DNA from: Mycobacterium sp. D16R12 | GTDB lineage: Bacteria > Actinomycetota > Actinomycetes > Mycobacteriales > Mycobacteriaceae | Direction of reading: 5' to 3' | Assembly: GCF_002013465.1 (NCBI RefSeq) | Contig: NZ_MAFC01000005.1 | Coordinates: 62,001-126,000 of the forward strand | Length of the DNA stretch: 64,000 nucleotides | Part shown: positions 1 to 8,559 of the stretch, in pieces | How the letters are laid out: each line of letters starts with the position of its first letter | How positions within the stretch are numbered: the stretch's first letter is position 1 | Program-made: the position numbers and the translations under genes | Notes under the pieces: model-generated | Seen by the model: the letters and a program-made list of their open reading frames with translations, nothing else | What the model was told of the DNA's origin: nothing | The model's database searches: none

Positions 1-848
1 AAGTCGAGGCGCTCGCCGATCACCTGCGCCGTCACGCCACCGGGACCACCATCGCCCGCATCGACGTCTCGGCGTTCTCGGTGCTCAAGACCTTTGATCC
101 GCCGATCACCGCCCTGTACGGCCAGACGGTCACGGGTGCGACGCGCTGGGGCAAGTACCTGGGCCTTCAGGTTGGCGGTCACTACCTCATCACTCATTTG
201 TCGCGAGCCGGGTGGCTGCGCTGGTCGGACAAGCTGGCAGCGGCGCCGCTCAAGCCGGGCAAGGGCCCCATCGCGCTGCGGGTGCATCTTGGAACACCAG
301 GTGAGGCAGCGGGATTCGATCTCACCGAGGCCGGCACCCAAAAGCGGTTGGCGGTGTGGGTCGTGGCGGACCCGGCTGCCGTGCCGCAGATCGCCTCCCT
401 GGGACCCGATGCACTCTCGCTGACCGCCGCCGGATTGGCCGATATCTTGTCCGGCACCACCGCACGTCTGAAGAACGTGATCACCGACCAGCGAATGATC
501 GCCGGGATCGGCAACGCCTACAGCGACGAGATCCTGCATGTGGCCAAGCTGTCCCCCTTCGCCAGCGCAAAGGCGCTCACCGAGGGCCAACGGACCGCGT
601 TGTATGAGGCGATGCAGTCGGTTCTCACCGATGCGGTGCAGCGCAGTGTGGGGCAACAGGCGGCGACTCTCAAGGGGGAGAAGCGATCCGGGTTGCGGGT
701 ACATGCCCGAACCGGGATGCCCTGCCCGGTGTGTGGCGACGTGGTGCGGGAGGTGTCGTTCGCCGACAAGTCGTTCCAGTATTGCCCGACATGCCAGACC
801 GGCGGCAAAGTGCTGGCCGATCGTCGACTCTCGCGGCTCCTCAAATAA
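1..848 (+). CDS. Fpg/Nei-family DNA glycosylase (5' end cut by window)
   Basis: Formamidopyrimidine/endonuclease VIII-type base excision repair enzyme: removes oxidised bases and cuts the strand by beta/delta-elimination. The reading frame is open from base 3 (VEALADHLRR), so only about the first six residues, normally the catalytic Pro-containing MPELPE start, lie outside the window. Visible are the helix-two-turn-helix region with GIGNAYSDEIL and a C-terminal zinc finger with CPVC and CPTC pairs. It resembles Rv0944 by position but is full length, whereas from memory Rv0944 is short. An internal GTG at 81 is not the true start. Confidence 0.9.
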   Translation, partial: VEALADHLRRHATGTTIARIDVSAFSVLKTFDPPITALYGQTVTGATRWGKYLGLQVGGHYLITHLSRAGWLRWSDKLAAAPLKPGKGPIALRVHLGTPGEAAGFDLTEAGTQKRLAVWVVADPAAVPQIASLGPDALSLTAAGLADILSGTTARLKNVITDQRMIAGIGNAYSDEILHVAKLSPFASAKALTEGQRTALYEAMQSVLTDAVQRSVGQQAATLKGEKRSGLRVHARTGMPCPVCGDVVREVSFADKSFQYCPTCQTGGKVLADRRLSRLLK

Positions 849-851
849 AGT
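846..851 (+). promoter_or_regulatory. -10 box TAAAGT of leaderless SDR transcript
   Basis: TAAAGT fits the mycobacterial -10 consensus TAnnnT and is separated by six bases from the GTG start of the SDR gene at 858, so the mRNA should begin at or next to the start codon. No Shine-Dalgarno sequence is present. The box overlaps the stop codon of the glycosylase gene. Confidence 0.5.
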
Positions 852-857
852 GGCGAC

Positions 858-1607
858 GTGACGCGACAGAAGATCCTCATCACCGGGGCGAGCTCCGGCC
901 TGGGCGCCGAGATGGCCCGTCAGTTCGCCGCGAAAGGACGCGACCTGGCGCTGTGCGCCCGGCGCACCGAGGCGCTGGAAGAACTCAAGGCCGAGCTGTT
1001 GGCTGCCAACCCGGGCATCACGGTCGCTGTGCGGTCCCTGGACGTCAACGACCATGACTCGGTGCCGGTGGTCTTCGGCGAGCTGCGCGAGGAGCTCGGC
1101 GGTCTGGATCGCGTAGTCGTGAACGCCGGCATAGCCAAGGGCTGGCATCTGGGCGGCGGCAAGTCGTGGGCCAACATCCAGACCATCGAAACCAATCTCA
1201 TTGGTGCGCTGGTGCAGATCGAGGCGACGCTCGCGCTGTTCAAAGAGCAGGGTCACGGGCACCTGGTGCTCATCTCGTCGGTGACCGCGGCGAAGGGGCT
1301 GCCCGGCACCAAGGCTGCCTACGCGGCCAGCAAGGCTGGATTGTCCTCGCTGGGGGAGTCGTTGCGTGCCGAATACGCCAGCGGCCCAATCAAAGTCAGC
1401 ACCATTGAGCCCGGCTATATCCAGACCGATCTGAGCGCCAAATCGCCGACCACGCCGATGATGGTGGATACCAAGACCGGTGTGACCGCAATGGTGGACG
1501 CCATCGAGAGGGAGCCCGGACGTGCTGCGGTGCCGCGCTGGCCGTGGGCCCCGGTGACCTTGATCATGCGCCTGATCCCCCCGCGGCTGGCGGGACGCCT
1601 GGCTTAA
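858..1607 (+). CDS. short-chain dehydrogenase/reductase (SDR)
   Basis: Classical SDR of 249 residues with an NAD(P)-binding TGASSGLG motif near the N-terminus, an NAG motif (VVNAGIA), catalytic Ser in the LISSVT segment and the YAASK active-site pair. The substrate cannot be read from sequence. It follows the DNA glycosylase by 9 bp and corresponds in position to Rv0945. The GTG start is chosen because a -10 box sits six bases upstream and the first residues run straight into the Rossmann strand. Confidence 0.9.
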   Translation: MTRQKILITGASSGLGAEMARQFAAKGRDLALCARRTEALEELKAELLAANPGITVAVRSLDVNDHDSVPVVFGELREELGGLDRVVVNAGIAKGWHLGGGKSWANIQTIETNLIGALVQIEATLALFKEQGHGHLVLISSVTAAKGLPGTKAAYAASKAGLSSLGESLRAEYASGPIKVSTIEPGYIQTDLSAKSPTTPMMVDTKTGVTAMVDAIEREPGRAAVPRWPWAPVTLIMRLIPPRLAGRLA

Positions 1608-1620
1608 CCGGCTAGGGGTT

Positions 1621-1650
1621 TCCCACGTGGGACTTTGTGCCCACGTGGGA
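1621..1650. promoter_or_regulatory. tandem CCCACGTGGG palindromes upstream of ppk2
   Basis: Two perfect 10-bp palindromes CCCACGTGGG at 1622-1631 and 1640-1649, centres 18 bp apart, lie in the 53-bp gap between the SDR stop and the ppk2 ATG at 1661. The first is extended to the 12-bp palindrome TCCCACGTGGGA. Such paired dyads in a promoter-size gap suggest a dimeric operator, probably controlling ppk2. The regulator is unknown to me. Confidence 0.5.
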
Positions 1651-1660
1651 TGCTGAACCC

Positions 1661-2569
1661 ATGGCCGACCAAGAAAAACCGAACGCCTCAGTCACGGTGG
1701 ATTACGCCGCTGAACTCGATGAACTCGCGAGCCTGCGCGGCGGTATCAGTCGCACCAAAGAGGGCAAGGACGCCTGGAAGCAGGGCTATCCGTACGACGA
1801 GAAGCTCAGCCGCAAGGAGTACGAGAAGAGCAAACGCAAGCTGCAGATCGAGCTGCTCAAGCTGCAACTGTGGGTCAAGGAGCGCGGCGAGAAGATCTGC
1901 ATCATCTTCGAAGGTCGAGACGCCGCCGGTAAGGGCGGATCGATCAAGAGGTTCACCGAGCATCTCAATCCCCGCGGTGCCCGCGTGGTGGCACTCGAGA
2001 AGCCGACCTCCGTGGAGCAGACGCAGTGGTACTTCCAGCGCTACACCGCGCACCTGCCCAGCGGCGGGGAGATCGTGCTGATGGACCGCTCCTGGTACAA
2101 CCGGGCAGGTGTCGAGCGCGTGATGGGCTACTGCACTCCCGCGCAATGCGCTGAATTCTTACGCGAGGCGCCGGAATACGAACGCATGCTGGTGAATTCG
2201 GGGACGCACCTGATCAAACTGTGGTTCTCGGTGAGCCGCAAGGAACAGCTGGCGCGCTTCGAGGCCCGGCGCACCGACCCCGTTCGGCACTGGAAGCTCT
2301 CGCCAACGGACCTCGCGTCGCTGGACAAGTGGGATGCCTATACCGAGGCCAAGGAAGCCATGTTCTTCTACACCGATACCGACAGTGCGCCCTGGACGGT
2401 GGTCAAGAGCAACGACAAGAAACGTGCCCGGCTGGAGGCGATGCGCCACGTGCTCTCGCAGTTCGACTATGACAACAAGGACGTGGAGATCGTGGGTGCC
2501 CCGGACCCGCTGATCGTCGGACCTGCCTCGGCCATCTTCGAAGAAGGAGAGAAGGCCGGTTCGCGTTAG
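1661..2569 (+). CDS. ppk2: polyphosphate kinase 2 (PPK2 family)
   Basis: PPK2 enzymes transfer phosphate between polyphosphate and nucleotides, usually making GTP or ATP from the diphosphate. The 302-residue protein carries the family Walker A segment EGRDAAGKGG, the lid/Walker B block MDRSWYNRAGVERVMG and the conserved SPTDL..LDKWDAYTEAKEAMF region, and has one PPK2 domain, the usual class I length. An in-frame GTG at 1637 exists, but it lies between the two operator palindromes and ATG 1661 gives the expected N-terminus. A link to stress or energy storage is family knowledge. Confidence 0.93.
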   Translation: MADQEKPNASVTVDYAAELDELASLRGGISRTKEGKDAWKQGYPYDEKLSRKEYEKSKRKLQIELLKLQLWVKERGEKICIIFEGRDAAGKGGSIKRFTEHLNPRGARVVALEKPTSVEQTQWYFQRYTAHLPSGGEIVLMDRSWYNRAGVERVMGYCTPAQCAEFLREAPEYERMLVNSGTHLIKLWFSVSRKEQLARFEARRTDPVRHWKLSPTDLASLDKWDAYTEAKEAMFFYTDTDSAPWTVVKSNDKKRARLEAMRHVLSQFDYDNKDVEIVGAPDPLIVGPASAIFEEGEKAGSR

Positions 2570-2705
2570 CCGAGCGAAGCATTGAAGCACTGAATATTCA
2601 GCCCTGCAAGGATTTTCGCGTAATATATCGTTCTACATCTGGTCACATCCATATGGTCCGCTCAGTGGGATGAAACATTGCCTAACTCGGATCAGGCATC
2701 GCTAA

Positions 2706-2721
2706 TGTGAGCGCACTCACA
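2706..2721. promoter_or_regulatory. perfect CRP-type site TGTGA-N6-TCACA
   Basis: TGTGA GCGCAC TCACA matches the cAMP receptor protein consensus (E. coli CRP, and M. tuberculosis CRP/Rv3676) at all ten specified positions. It ends 23 bp before the chosen ATG at 2745 of the histidine-phosphatase gene. A site so close to the start would suit repression or a class II position, depending on the transcription start. The alternative ATG at 2721 would lie on the site itself. Confidence 0.65.
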
Positions 2722-2744
2722 TGACCTATGGATGGGGATTCTTG

Positions 2745-4316
2745 ATGCGTCAATCGAAAACGCGAGCAATGTCGCGTGCCCTGACGACGGTGATTGCTGC
2801 CGTCGTCTTCTCGATCGTCACCGCGGTTGTTGCCTGGGCGGCCGATCCGATGACCATTACCTTTGTCCGACACGGTGAGTCAGAAGGCAACGCGTCGGGG
2901 AAGATTGACACCTCGGTCCCCGGACCCCATCTCACGCCGACCGGGCAACAGCAGGCGAAGGATGTCGCCGACAAGCTCGGTGGCGGCTTCGACGGCATCT
3001 ATGCGTCGGACATGATCCGTACCCAGGAGACCGCCAAGCCCATGGAGGACAAGCTCGGTGAGAAGGCCACGGTCCTAGGCGGTCTGCGTGAGATCGGTGC
3101 CGGCATCTTCGAAGGGCAGTCGGAGAAGGACGGCATCGGCCGCATCGGATACATCGCCGCGCCCTTGTTGTGGACATTGGGAGCTCGCTTCGTGCCCGTG
3201 CCCGGAGGTGAGGACGGCAACGCATTTGACGCACGTGTCGATGACTCGGTGAAGACGATCTACGAGAACGGCGACCGCAATGCGGTGGTGTACTCCCACG
3301 GTGCGACCATCATGTTCTGGGTCATGATGAACGTCGACAACCCGGATCCCAGCCTGCTGTTGTCCGATCCGCTGAGCAACACGTCGGTGGTGAAGGTGGA
3401 GGGGACACCCGAGGGCGGCTGGACACTCAAAGAGTGGAATGGCAAGCCCGTCAACCAGAATCCCTCGTTACCGACCAAGTTGTTCGTAGATTTCCGCAAC
3501 TTTTTCGTGCAGCCCCAGACGACGGCGTACCGCATTCAACAGGCGATCGCGACCGGCGATATCTCCAAGGTGGCCGATGAGGTTGCCAAGGGAGTCGTGG
3601 ACGTCGTGAAGGCCACGGTGCACTTCCCGGTGGCGGTGGCCCGCGACGTCATCAATGAGGTACGCGGCACATTGCCGAAGGCGCTGGATCAATCCGTCAA
3701 GCCGGATGCCGCCGTGACGGAAAGCAAGTCGACTGCCGTGCGCGAATCCAAGGTCAACGCCGAGCCCCATGGGCCGAAGCTCGCCGACGGAAAGGTCCTC
3801 GAGGCAAAGACGACCGCCACGGTGGTCGAGGGGGTGGCGGAGAAGTCGGCCGGATTGGCCAAGCCGACTGCCAAGGCAGATGAGTCGGCTGCGCCGGAAG
3901 CGAAGTCTCCCGAAGCCAAGGCGTCAGAAGCGAATACGCCGGAAGCGAAGGATCCTGCTGTTCAGGCTCCGGAGGCCACCACGTCGGCGAAGGTCATTGC
4001 GCTGCCGAGCAAGCCGGTGAAGGCCAATGGTGCGACGGATCTGAGCGGCGGCAACAAGTCCGAACCGGGTAAGGCGCCGCACGGCGTGCCGAGCGTGAAG
4101 GATCACCTTTCGGCCGCGCTTCAGAAGGCCTCCGACGCGGTCCAGAAGATCACCGGCACGCCGTCGAAGCCCGAACCTGCTGCGAGCACAGGCAACAAGA
4201 GTGAACCGGCGGGTGCGGAGTCGAAGGCCGCCAAACCTGCCACCTCCAGCCCATCGAAGAGCGGCGGGTCCGAGGGAACCGGGACTAGCGGTTCATCCCA
4301 CAAGGACGCTGCCTGA
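2745..4316 (+). CDS. exported histidine phosphatase (phosphoglycerate mutase-like) with long Ala/Lys/Pro-rich tail
   Basis: 523 residues from ATG 2745, which has GGGGA a few bases upstream. A basic N-terminus and a hydrophobic stretch ending AWAADP form a signal peptide or anchor. The branch-1 histidine phosphatase motif VRHGESEGN supplies the phospho-accepting His, with the second catalytic His in VVYSHGATI and an acid in LREIGAGIFEGQ. After about residue 290 the chain becomes a low-complexity tail rich in Ala, Lys, Glu and Ser (repeated PEAK/SEAK units) that may contact the cell wall. The substrate is unknown. A perfect CRP box precedes the gene. Confidence 0.8.
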   Translation: MRQSKTRAMSRALTTVIAAVVFSIVTAVVAWAADPMTITFVRHGESEGNASGKIDTSVPGPHLTPTGQQQAKDVADKLGGGFDGIYASDMIRTQETAKPMEDKLGEKATVLGGLREIGAGIFEGQSEKDGIGRIGYIAAPLLWTLGARFVPVPGGEDGNAFDARVDDSVKTIYENGDRNAVVYSHGATIMFWVMMNVDNPDPSLLLSDPLSNTSVVKVEGTPEGGWTLKEWNGKPVNQNPSLPTKLFVDFRNFFVQPQTTAYRIQQAIATGDISKVADEVAKGVVDVVKATVHFPVAVARDVINEVRGTLPKALDQSVKPDAAVTESKSTAVRESKVNAEPHGPKLADGKVLEAKTTATVVEGVAEKSAGLAKPTAKADESAAPEAKSPEAKASEANTPEAKDPAVQAPEATTSAKVIALPSKPVKANGATDLSGGNKSEPGKAPHGVPSVKDHLSAALQKASDAVQKITGTPSKPEPAASTGNKSEPAGAESKAAKPATSSPSKSGGSEGTGTSGSSHKDAA

Positions 4317-4324
4317 CGAGTGAT

Positions 4325-4357
4325 CCTCGGCTCTGCCGGTCACCGGTGGAGCCGAGG
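4325..4357. terminator. hairpin between convergent genes
   Basis: CCTCGGCTC at 4325-4333 pairs with GAGCCGAGG at 4349-4357, and inside it CCGGT pairs with ACCGG. The hairpin lies where the histidine-phosphatase gene and the DapB-like gene converge, overlapping the end of the latter. There is no T-run, so it is a candidate bidirectional terminator of the U-poor mycobacterial kind. Confidence 0.45.
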
Positions 4358-5392
4358 GTGCGCTCTGCCCGCGATGAGCGGAAGGTCCAGGTATGACTTG
4401 AGTCCCGGCCCGGCCTCGCAGACATAGGGCACCGAGTTGACGCAGTGTGCTGCCGTCGCGACGACGCCCTCGTTGGCGATGAGTCCCGCCTCGACGCTGT
4501 GGGGATGAAAGCCGGTGATGGTGCACGATGACGAGGGGGTGCCGCGCACCTCGACCTCGTAGCGCGGACCACTCGGGCCGAAGGACCAGGCAGGTTCCAA
4601 GTGTTCTTCGCCCATCAGCCAGTTCACGGCGATTCGCGCGACCGCCTCATCCCCAACGAATGCCTCCCACGAGAATTGCTGACCAGCAACGCATCCGGGT
4701 GCGATCACGCCTATCGGAGACTCGATATTTGCGGTGGCGACGGCGACCTTGAGATTGGGTCGGATCTCCACCTCGGCGAAACCCATGCCATCGAGGATCA
4801 TTCGTAGGGACTGTTTGAAGCCCCCGCCCAACAATTTCGGCATCGGTCCGCTGATTGCTTCTTCGGGTGTGCCACCAAATTTCATGATGTGCCGGATGAC
4901 ATCCGGCGCGCCATACGTGCGGATATCCGAGTACTCCTCGGCGCGCACATAGGTGACGGCGGACGTCATGGATGAGAAGATCAACGGATACAGATCGGTG
5001 ATACCGCCGGGGTCAATTCCTGTGCCGTGCAGCGTCACTGCAGCCTCGCGGGCAGTTGCATCCAGGTCATGGCCGGAGCTGTCAGGGTAGAACCAACCGA
5101 CCGGGGTGACCACGTTTTTACCTGAGGTGAGCAATGCTGCGACCTCAGACGTATTGGGGAGCAGCGGGCTATAGATCACGCAGTCCGCCTCCAGGGCAAG
5201 GATGTCGTCCAGACTGTTGGTCGTTGTGACTCCTATGGGTGCGTGACCGATGAGCTCGCCGGCGTCGACGCCGGTCTTTTGTGGCGAGTGCACCCAGCAC
5301 CCCACCAGCTGTAGTTCGGGGTGTGCGAGCACCGCGTGAATGGCGGCCTTGCCCACTTCGCCCGTCGCCCATTGGACCACCCGATAGACCAT
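4340..5392 (-). CDS. DapB-like NAD(P)-dependent reductase (dihydrodipicolinate reductase / diaminopentanoate dehydrogenase family)
   Basis: About 350 residues. The N-terminus YRVVQWATGEVGKAAI is a Rossmann start typical of the actinobacterial proteins annotated as dihydrodipicolinate reductase. These are not the lysine-biosynthesis DapB but a larger family of amino or hydroxy acid dehydrogenases often found in lipid or xenobiotic clusters. The start at 5392 is chosen for a GAGGAGG ribosome site seven bases upstream; an ATG six codons further up would overlap it. It is divergent from the LLM oxidoreductase at 5467 and shares a KstR2-like operator with it. Confidence 0.75.
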   Translation of the reverse strand: MVYRVVQWATGEVGKAAIHAVLAHPELQLVGCWVHSPQKTGVDAGELIGHAPIGVTTTNSLDDILALEADCVIYSPLLPNTSEVAALLTSGKNVVTPVGWFYPDSSGHDLDATAREAAVTLHGTGIDPGGITDLYPLIFSSMTSAVTYVRAEEYSDIRTYGAPDVIRHIMKFGGTPEEAISGPMPKLLGGGFKQSLRMILDGMGFAEVEIRPNLKVAVATANIESPIGVIAPGCVAGQQFSWEAFVGDEAVARIAVNWLMGEEHLEPAWSFGPSGPRYEVEVRGTPSSSCTITGFHPHSVEAGLIANEGVVATAAHCVNSVPYVCEAGPGLKSYLDLPLIAGRAHPRLHR

Positions 5393-5438
5393 GTCATTGC
5401 CTCCTCGCAACCGGTAACCTCAGACCTGCATAACACCA

Positions 5439-5452
5439 AACAAGTGCTTGGT
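5439..5452. promoter_or_regulatory. KstR2-type palindrome AnCAAGnnCTTGnT
   Basis: AACAAGTGCTTGGT matches every fixed base of the KstR2 motif AnCAAGnnCTTGnT as I recall it from work on mycobacterial cholesterol catabolism. It lies in the 74-bp gap between the divergent DapB-like and LLM oxidoreductase genes, suited to control both. Other TetR-family regulators use similar CAAG/CTTG half-sites, so the protein that binds is not certain. Confidence 0.55.
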
Positions 5453-5466
5453 CCAGATCTTGAGAG

Positions 5467-6327
5467 GTGGGAATCTCGGTGATTAGACACGGATTTCGGT
5501 TTGGCACGAATCTGATCTCGCATGGGGATATTGGCCAGATTCGTGATCAGGTGCGGCAGGCCGAGGATTGCGGTGTTGACGTCATCGTGGTTCCCGACCA
5601 CCTCGGTGTCGGTGCGCCCTTTCCGGTAATGCTTGCCGCCGCGAGCGTTTCGACGAATATCCGGGTGGGAAGTTTTGTGCTGACCACAGGTTTCTATTCT
5701 CCGCGTCTACTTGCGCGCGATATCTCGACGGTTGATCGGCTCACCGACGGTCGTGTCGAGATTGGATTGGGGGCCGGATATGTCCAGCAGGAATACGAGG
5801 CAGCGGGAGTGCCATTCCTGAGTCCGGCTGGACGTGTGCAGCAGCTCGCCGATGCCGTCGGCGCGCTGCGCGGGCTGCTCTCCAGCCCGCATCATTGGCC
5901 GCGGCCGGTTCAGTCGCCCGTACCGATCATGATCGCCGGCAAGGGTGACAAGATCCTAAGACTCGCGGCGCAGCACGCCGATATCGTCGCGATCTCCGAT
6001 GCGAAGACGTGCGCCGACCTCGCCGAACGTGCCGCGTACGTCCTCGCCGCGGCCGGTGATCGTGCCGACACACCGGAGCTGAACCTGGGGATTTTCGATG
6101 TCGCGATCGACCGCTCACCGGACCTGGGACTCATGCGCGTCTACCGGCCACATGACTCCGATGATCAGTTACTCGCGTCGCCCACCTTGCTGCACGGGTC
6201 CAAGAGGGAGCTCATCGAGCGAGTCCTCGCGCTTCGTGAGGAGGCGGGCATCTCCTATCTGACGTACATGGGCGTAGATCCACGTGGACTCAAGGATTTT
6301 CATTCGCTGATCGCAGCCCTCACCTAG
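5467..6327 (+). CDS. LLM-class F420-dependent oxidoreductase
   Basis: 286-residue luciferase-like monooxygenase-fold protein. The barrel is visible from GFRFGTNLIS, the VVPDHLG strand, RVGSFVLTTGFYSPRLLARDISTVDRLTDGRVEIGLGAG split over the usual LLM core, and PIMIAGKGDKILRLAA near the cofactor site. It matches the F420-dependent MSMEG_2516-like subgroup in style. The substrate is unknown. Codon use in the first third is more AT-rich than in neighbouring core genes, and the gene lies outside the M. tuberculosis order, suggesting acquisition. It starts at GTG 5467. Confidence 0.8.
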   Translation: MGISVIRHGFRFGTNLISHGDIGQIRDQVRQAEDCGVDVIVVPDHLGVGAPFPVMLAAASVSTNIRVGSFVLTTGFYSPRLLARDISTVDRLTDGRVEIGLGAGYVQQEYEAAGVPFLSPAGRVQQLADAVGALRGLLSSPHHWPRPVQSPVPIMIAGKGDKILRLAAQHADIVAISDAKTCADLAERAAYVLAAAGDRADTPELNLGIFDVAIDRSPDLGLMRVYRPHDSDDQLLASPTLLHGSKRELIERVLALREEAGISYLTYMGVDPRGLKDFHSLIAALT

Positions 6328-6376
6328 GGACCTTCGCATCTAGTTTCGGATGTTGCGGTCGGCGATCATCGGCGTC

Positions 6377-6811
6377 ATGACGCCCGATTCGCAACCCGTG
6401 ACCCTGCTCGAGAAGTATGAAAGCTGGACGCTGTTGTCGAGCGCCAAGCTGGGCAGATTGGTGGTGGTGATCGATGGCAGACCAGAGATCTTCCCGATCA
6501 ACTTCGTGACCCAACGAGGCACCGTGCTGTTCCGGACAGCCGAGGGCACCAAGCTTTTCGGTGCAGTGGTGAGCGACGAGGTGCTGTTCGAGGCCGACGA
6601 TCACAACGATATCGGTGGCTGGAGCATCGTCGTGCGCGGCGCGGCACAGGTACTGAACTCGTCGGCCGACATCGACGAGGCAGACCGGGGCGGCCTGTAC
6701 CCGTGGATACCCACCGTGAAGCTGCACTATGTGCGGATCATCCCGGCGCAGATCACCGGCCGCCGCTTCGTTTTCGGGCACGAGCCGGACGGCGGCCACG
6801 TTCCGGGCTAG
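6377..6811 (+). CDS. pyridoxamine 5'-phosphate oxidase-like flavin/F420-binding protein
   Basis: About 144 residues forming one split-barrel domain: [20 protein letters not shown], then [11 protein letters not shown], then [11 protein letters not shown] and a C-terminal GRRFVFG strand. This is the short PPOX-like family common in mycobacteria that binds FMN or F420; the reaction is not known. ATG 6377 is preferred because it gives the usual short N-terminus; an in-frame ATG at 6350 adds nine residues. Its TAG stop interlocks with the stop of ctaD on the other strand (6808-6811). Confidence 0.75.
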   Translation: MTPDSQPVTLLEKYESWTLLSSAKLGRLVVVIDGRPEIFPINFVTQRGTVLFRTAEGTKLFGAVVSDEVLFEADDHNDIGGWSIVVRGAAQVLNSSADIDEADRGGLYPWIPTVKLHYVRIIPAQITGRRFVFGHEPDGGHVPG

Positions 6812-8487
6812 TGCCCGACATGCGCCTCGGCCCGCATGCGCTCGACCATATGCGGGTAGTGCAGTTCGAACGCCGGTCGCTCCGAACGGATTCGGGGCAG
6901 CTCAGTGAAGTTGTGTCGTGGCGGCGGGCAACTGGTGGCCCACTCCAGGGAGTTGCCGTAGCCCCACGGATCATCGACCGTGACGACCTCGCCGTAGCGG
7001 TAGCTCTTGAACACATTCCATACGAACGGAAGCATCGATGAACCGAGAATGAACGCGCCGACCGTCGATACGATGTTCAACCCCGTGAAGCCATCGGTGG
7101 GCAGGTAATCGGCATACCGGCGCGGCATGCCTTGGTTACCCAGCCAGTGCTGCACCAGGAACGTGGCGTGAAAGCCGATGAACGTCAACCAGAAATGGAA
7201 CTTGCCGAGGCGCTCGTCGAGCAGGCGGCCCGTCATCTTCGGGAACCAGAAGTACACGCCGGCGAAGCTGGCGAACACGATGGTGCCGAACAATGTGTAG
7301 TGGAAGTGTGCCACCACGAAGTACGAGTCGGTGACGTGGAAATCAATGGGGGGAGCCGCGAGAAGCACGCCGGTCAGACCACCGAAGAGGAAGGTGACCA
7401 GGAATCCGATCGAGAACAGCATCGGGGTCTCGAAGGTCAACTGCCCCTTCCACATCGTGCCGATCCAGTTGAAGAACTTGATACCGGTCGGAACCGCGAT
7501 CAGGAACGTCATGAACGAGAAGAACGGCAGCAGCACGGCGCCGGTGGCGTACATGTGGTGCGCCCACACCGCAATCGACAACGCCCCGATGCCCAGGGTC
7601 GCAAAGACCAGCGTGGTGTAACCGAAGATCGGCTTGCGGCTGAACACCGGGAAGATCTCCGACACCACGCCGAAGAACGGTAAGGCCAACACATACACCT
7701 CGGGGTGCCCGAAGAACCAGAACAGGTGCTGCCACAGCAGAACACCGCCGTTGGCGGGATCGAAAATGTGCGCACCCAGGTGCCGGTCGGCCGCCAGCCC
7801 AATGGCCGCCGCGGCCAAGAGCGGGAACACGAGCAGCACCAGCACGCTGACCACCAGGATGTTCCACGTGAAGATCGGCATCCGGAACATCACCATGCCG
7901 GGGGCGCGCATGCACACGACGGTGGTGATCATGTTGACCGCACCCAGGATCGTGCCGAGGCCTCCCACCGCGATACCCAGGATCCATAAGTCGGCCCCGG
8001 CTCCGGGGGAGTGAATGGCATCAGAGAGTGGGGTGTAGGCGGTCCAGCCGAAGTCGGCGGCGCCGCCGGGGGTGATGAAGCCGGCCATCGCGATGAGTGC
8101 GCCGAACAGGAAGAGCCAGAAGGATAGTGCGTTCAGACGCGGGAAGGCCACGTCAGGCGCGCCGATCTGCAGCGGCAGTACCACATTGGCGAAGCCGAAC
8201 ACGATGGGCGTCGCGTAGAACAGCAGCATGGCAGTGCCGTGCATGGTGAATAGCTGGTTGTACTGCTCGTTGGACAGGAACGCCAGCCCCGGCATGGTGA
8301 GTTCGGCGCGGATCAACAGTGCCATCAGGCCGCCCACCATGAAGAAGGCGAGACATGTGACGAGGTACATGACTCCGATCAGCTTGTGATCGGTTGTGGA
8401 AACAAGTCGGTAGATAAGAGAGCCTTTAGGCCCTAGCCGACGGGGAAAGGGGCGACTTACCGCCAGTTCGAGAGATGATGTAGCCAC
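6808..8487 (-). CDS. ctaD: cytochrome c oxidase subunit I, aa3 type
   Basis: Catalytic subunit of the terminal oxidase in the inner membrane, with twelve hydrophobic segments over 559 residues. Metal ligands are visible: heme a His in MHGTAMLLF, the CuB His with cross-linked Tyr in FFGHPEVY, the CuB His pair in AVWAHHMY and the two heme ligands in HFHYTLFG. The Glu of HPEVY and the Asp of [10 protein letters not shown] mark the D-channel. Start is GTG 8487 with GGAGG six bases upstream. It stands alone without ctaC or ctaE, so it may be an extra copy. M. tuberculosis has ctaD elsewhere. Confidence 0.93.
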   Translation of the reverse strand: MATSSLELAVSRPFPRRLGPKGSLIYRLVSTTDHKLIGVMYLVTCLAFFMVGGLMALLIRAELTMPGLAFLSNEQYNQLFTMHGTAMLLFYATPIVFGFANVVLPLQIGAPDVAFPRLNALSFWLFLFGALIAMAGFITPGGAADFGWTAYTPLSDAIHSPGAGADLWILGIAVGGLGTILGAVNMITTVVCMRAPGMVMFRMPIFTWNILVVSVLVLLVFPLLAAAAIGLAADRHLGAHIFDPANGGVLLWQHLFWFFGHPEVYVLALPFFGVVSEIFPVFSRKPIFGYTTLVFATLGIGALSIAVWAHHMYATGAVLLPFFSFMTFLIAVPTGIKFFNWIGTMWKGQLTFETPMLFSIGFLVTFLFGGLTGVLLAAPPIDFHVTDSYFVVAHFHYTLFGTIVFASFAGVYFWFPKMTGRLLDERLGKFHFWLTFIGFHATFLVQHWLGNQGMPRRYADYLPTDGFTGLNIVSTVGAFILGSSMLPFVWNVFKSYRYGEVVTVDDPWGYGNSLEWATSCPPPRHNFTELPRIRSERPAFELHYPHMVERMRAEAHVGH

Positions 8488-8559
8488 AGGAAACCTCCAT
8501 ACGGGACAGTGCGATTCGCCTGTGTACGTGAGGCATTTCCTGCGGACATCATGCCATAG

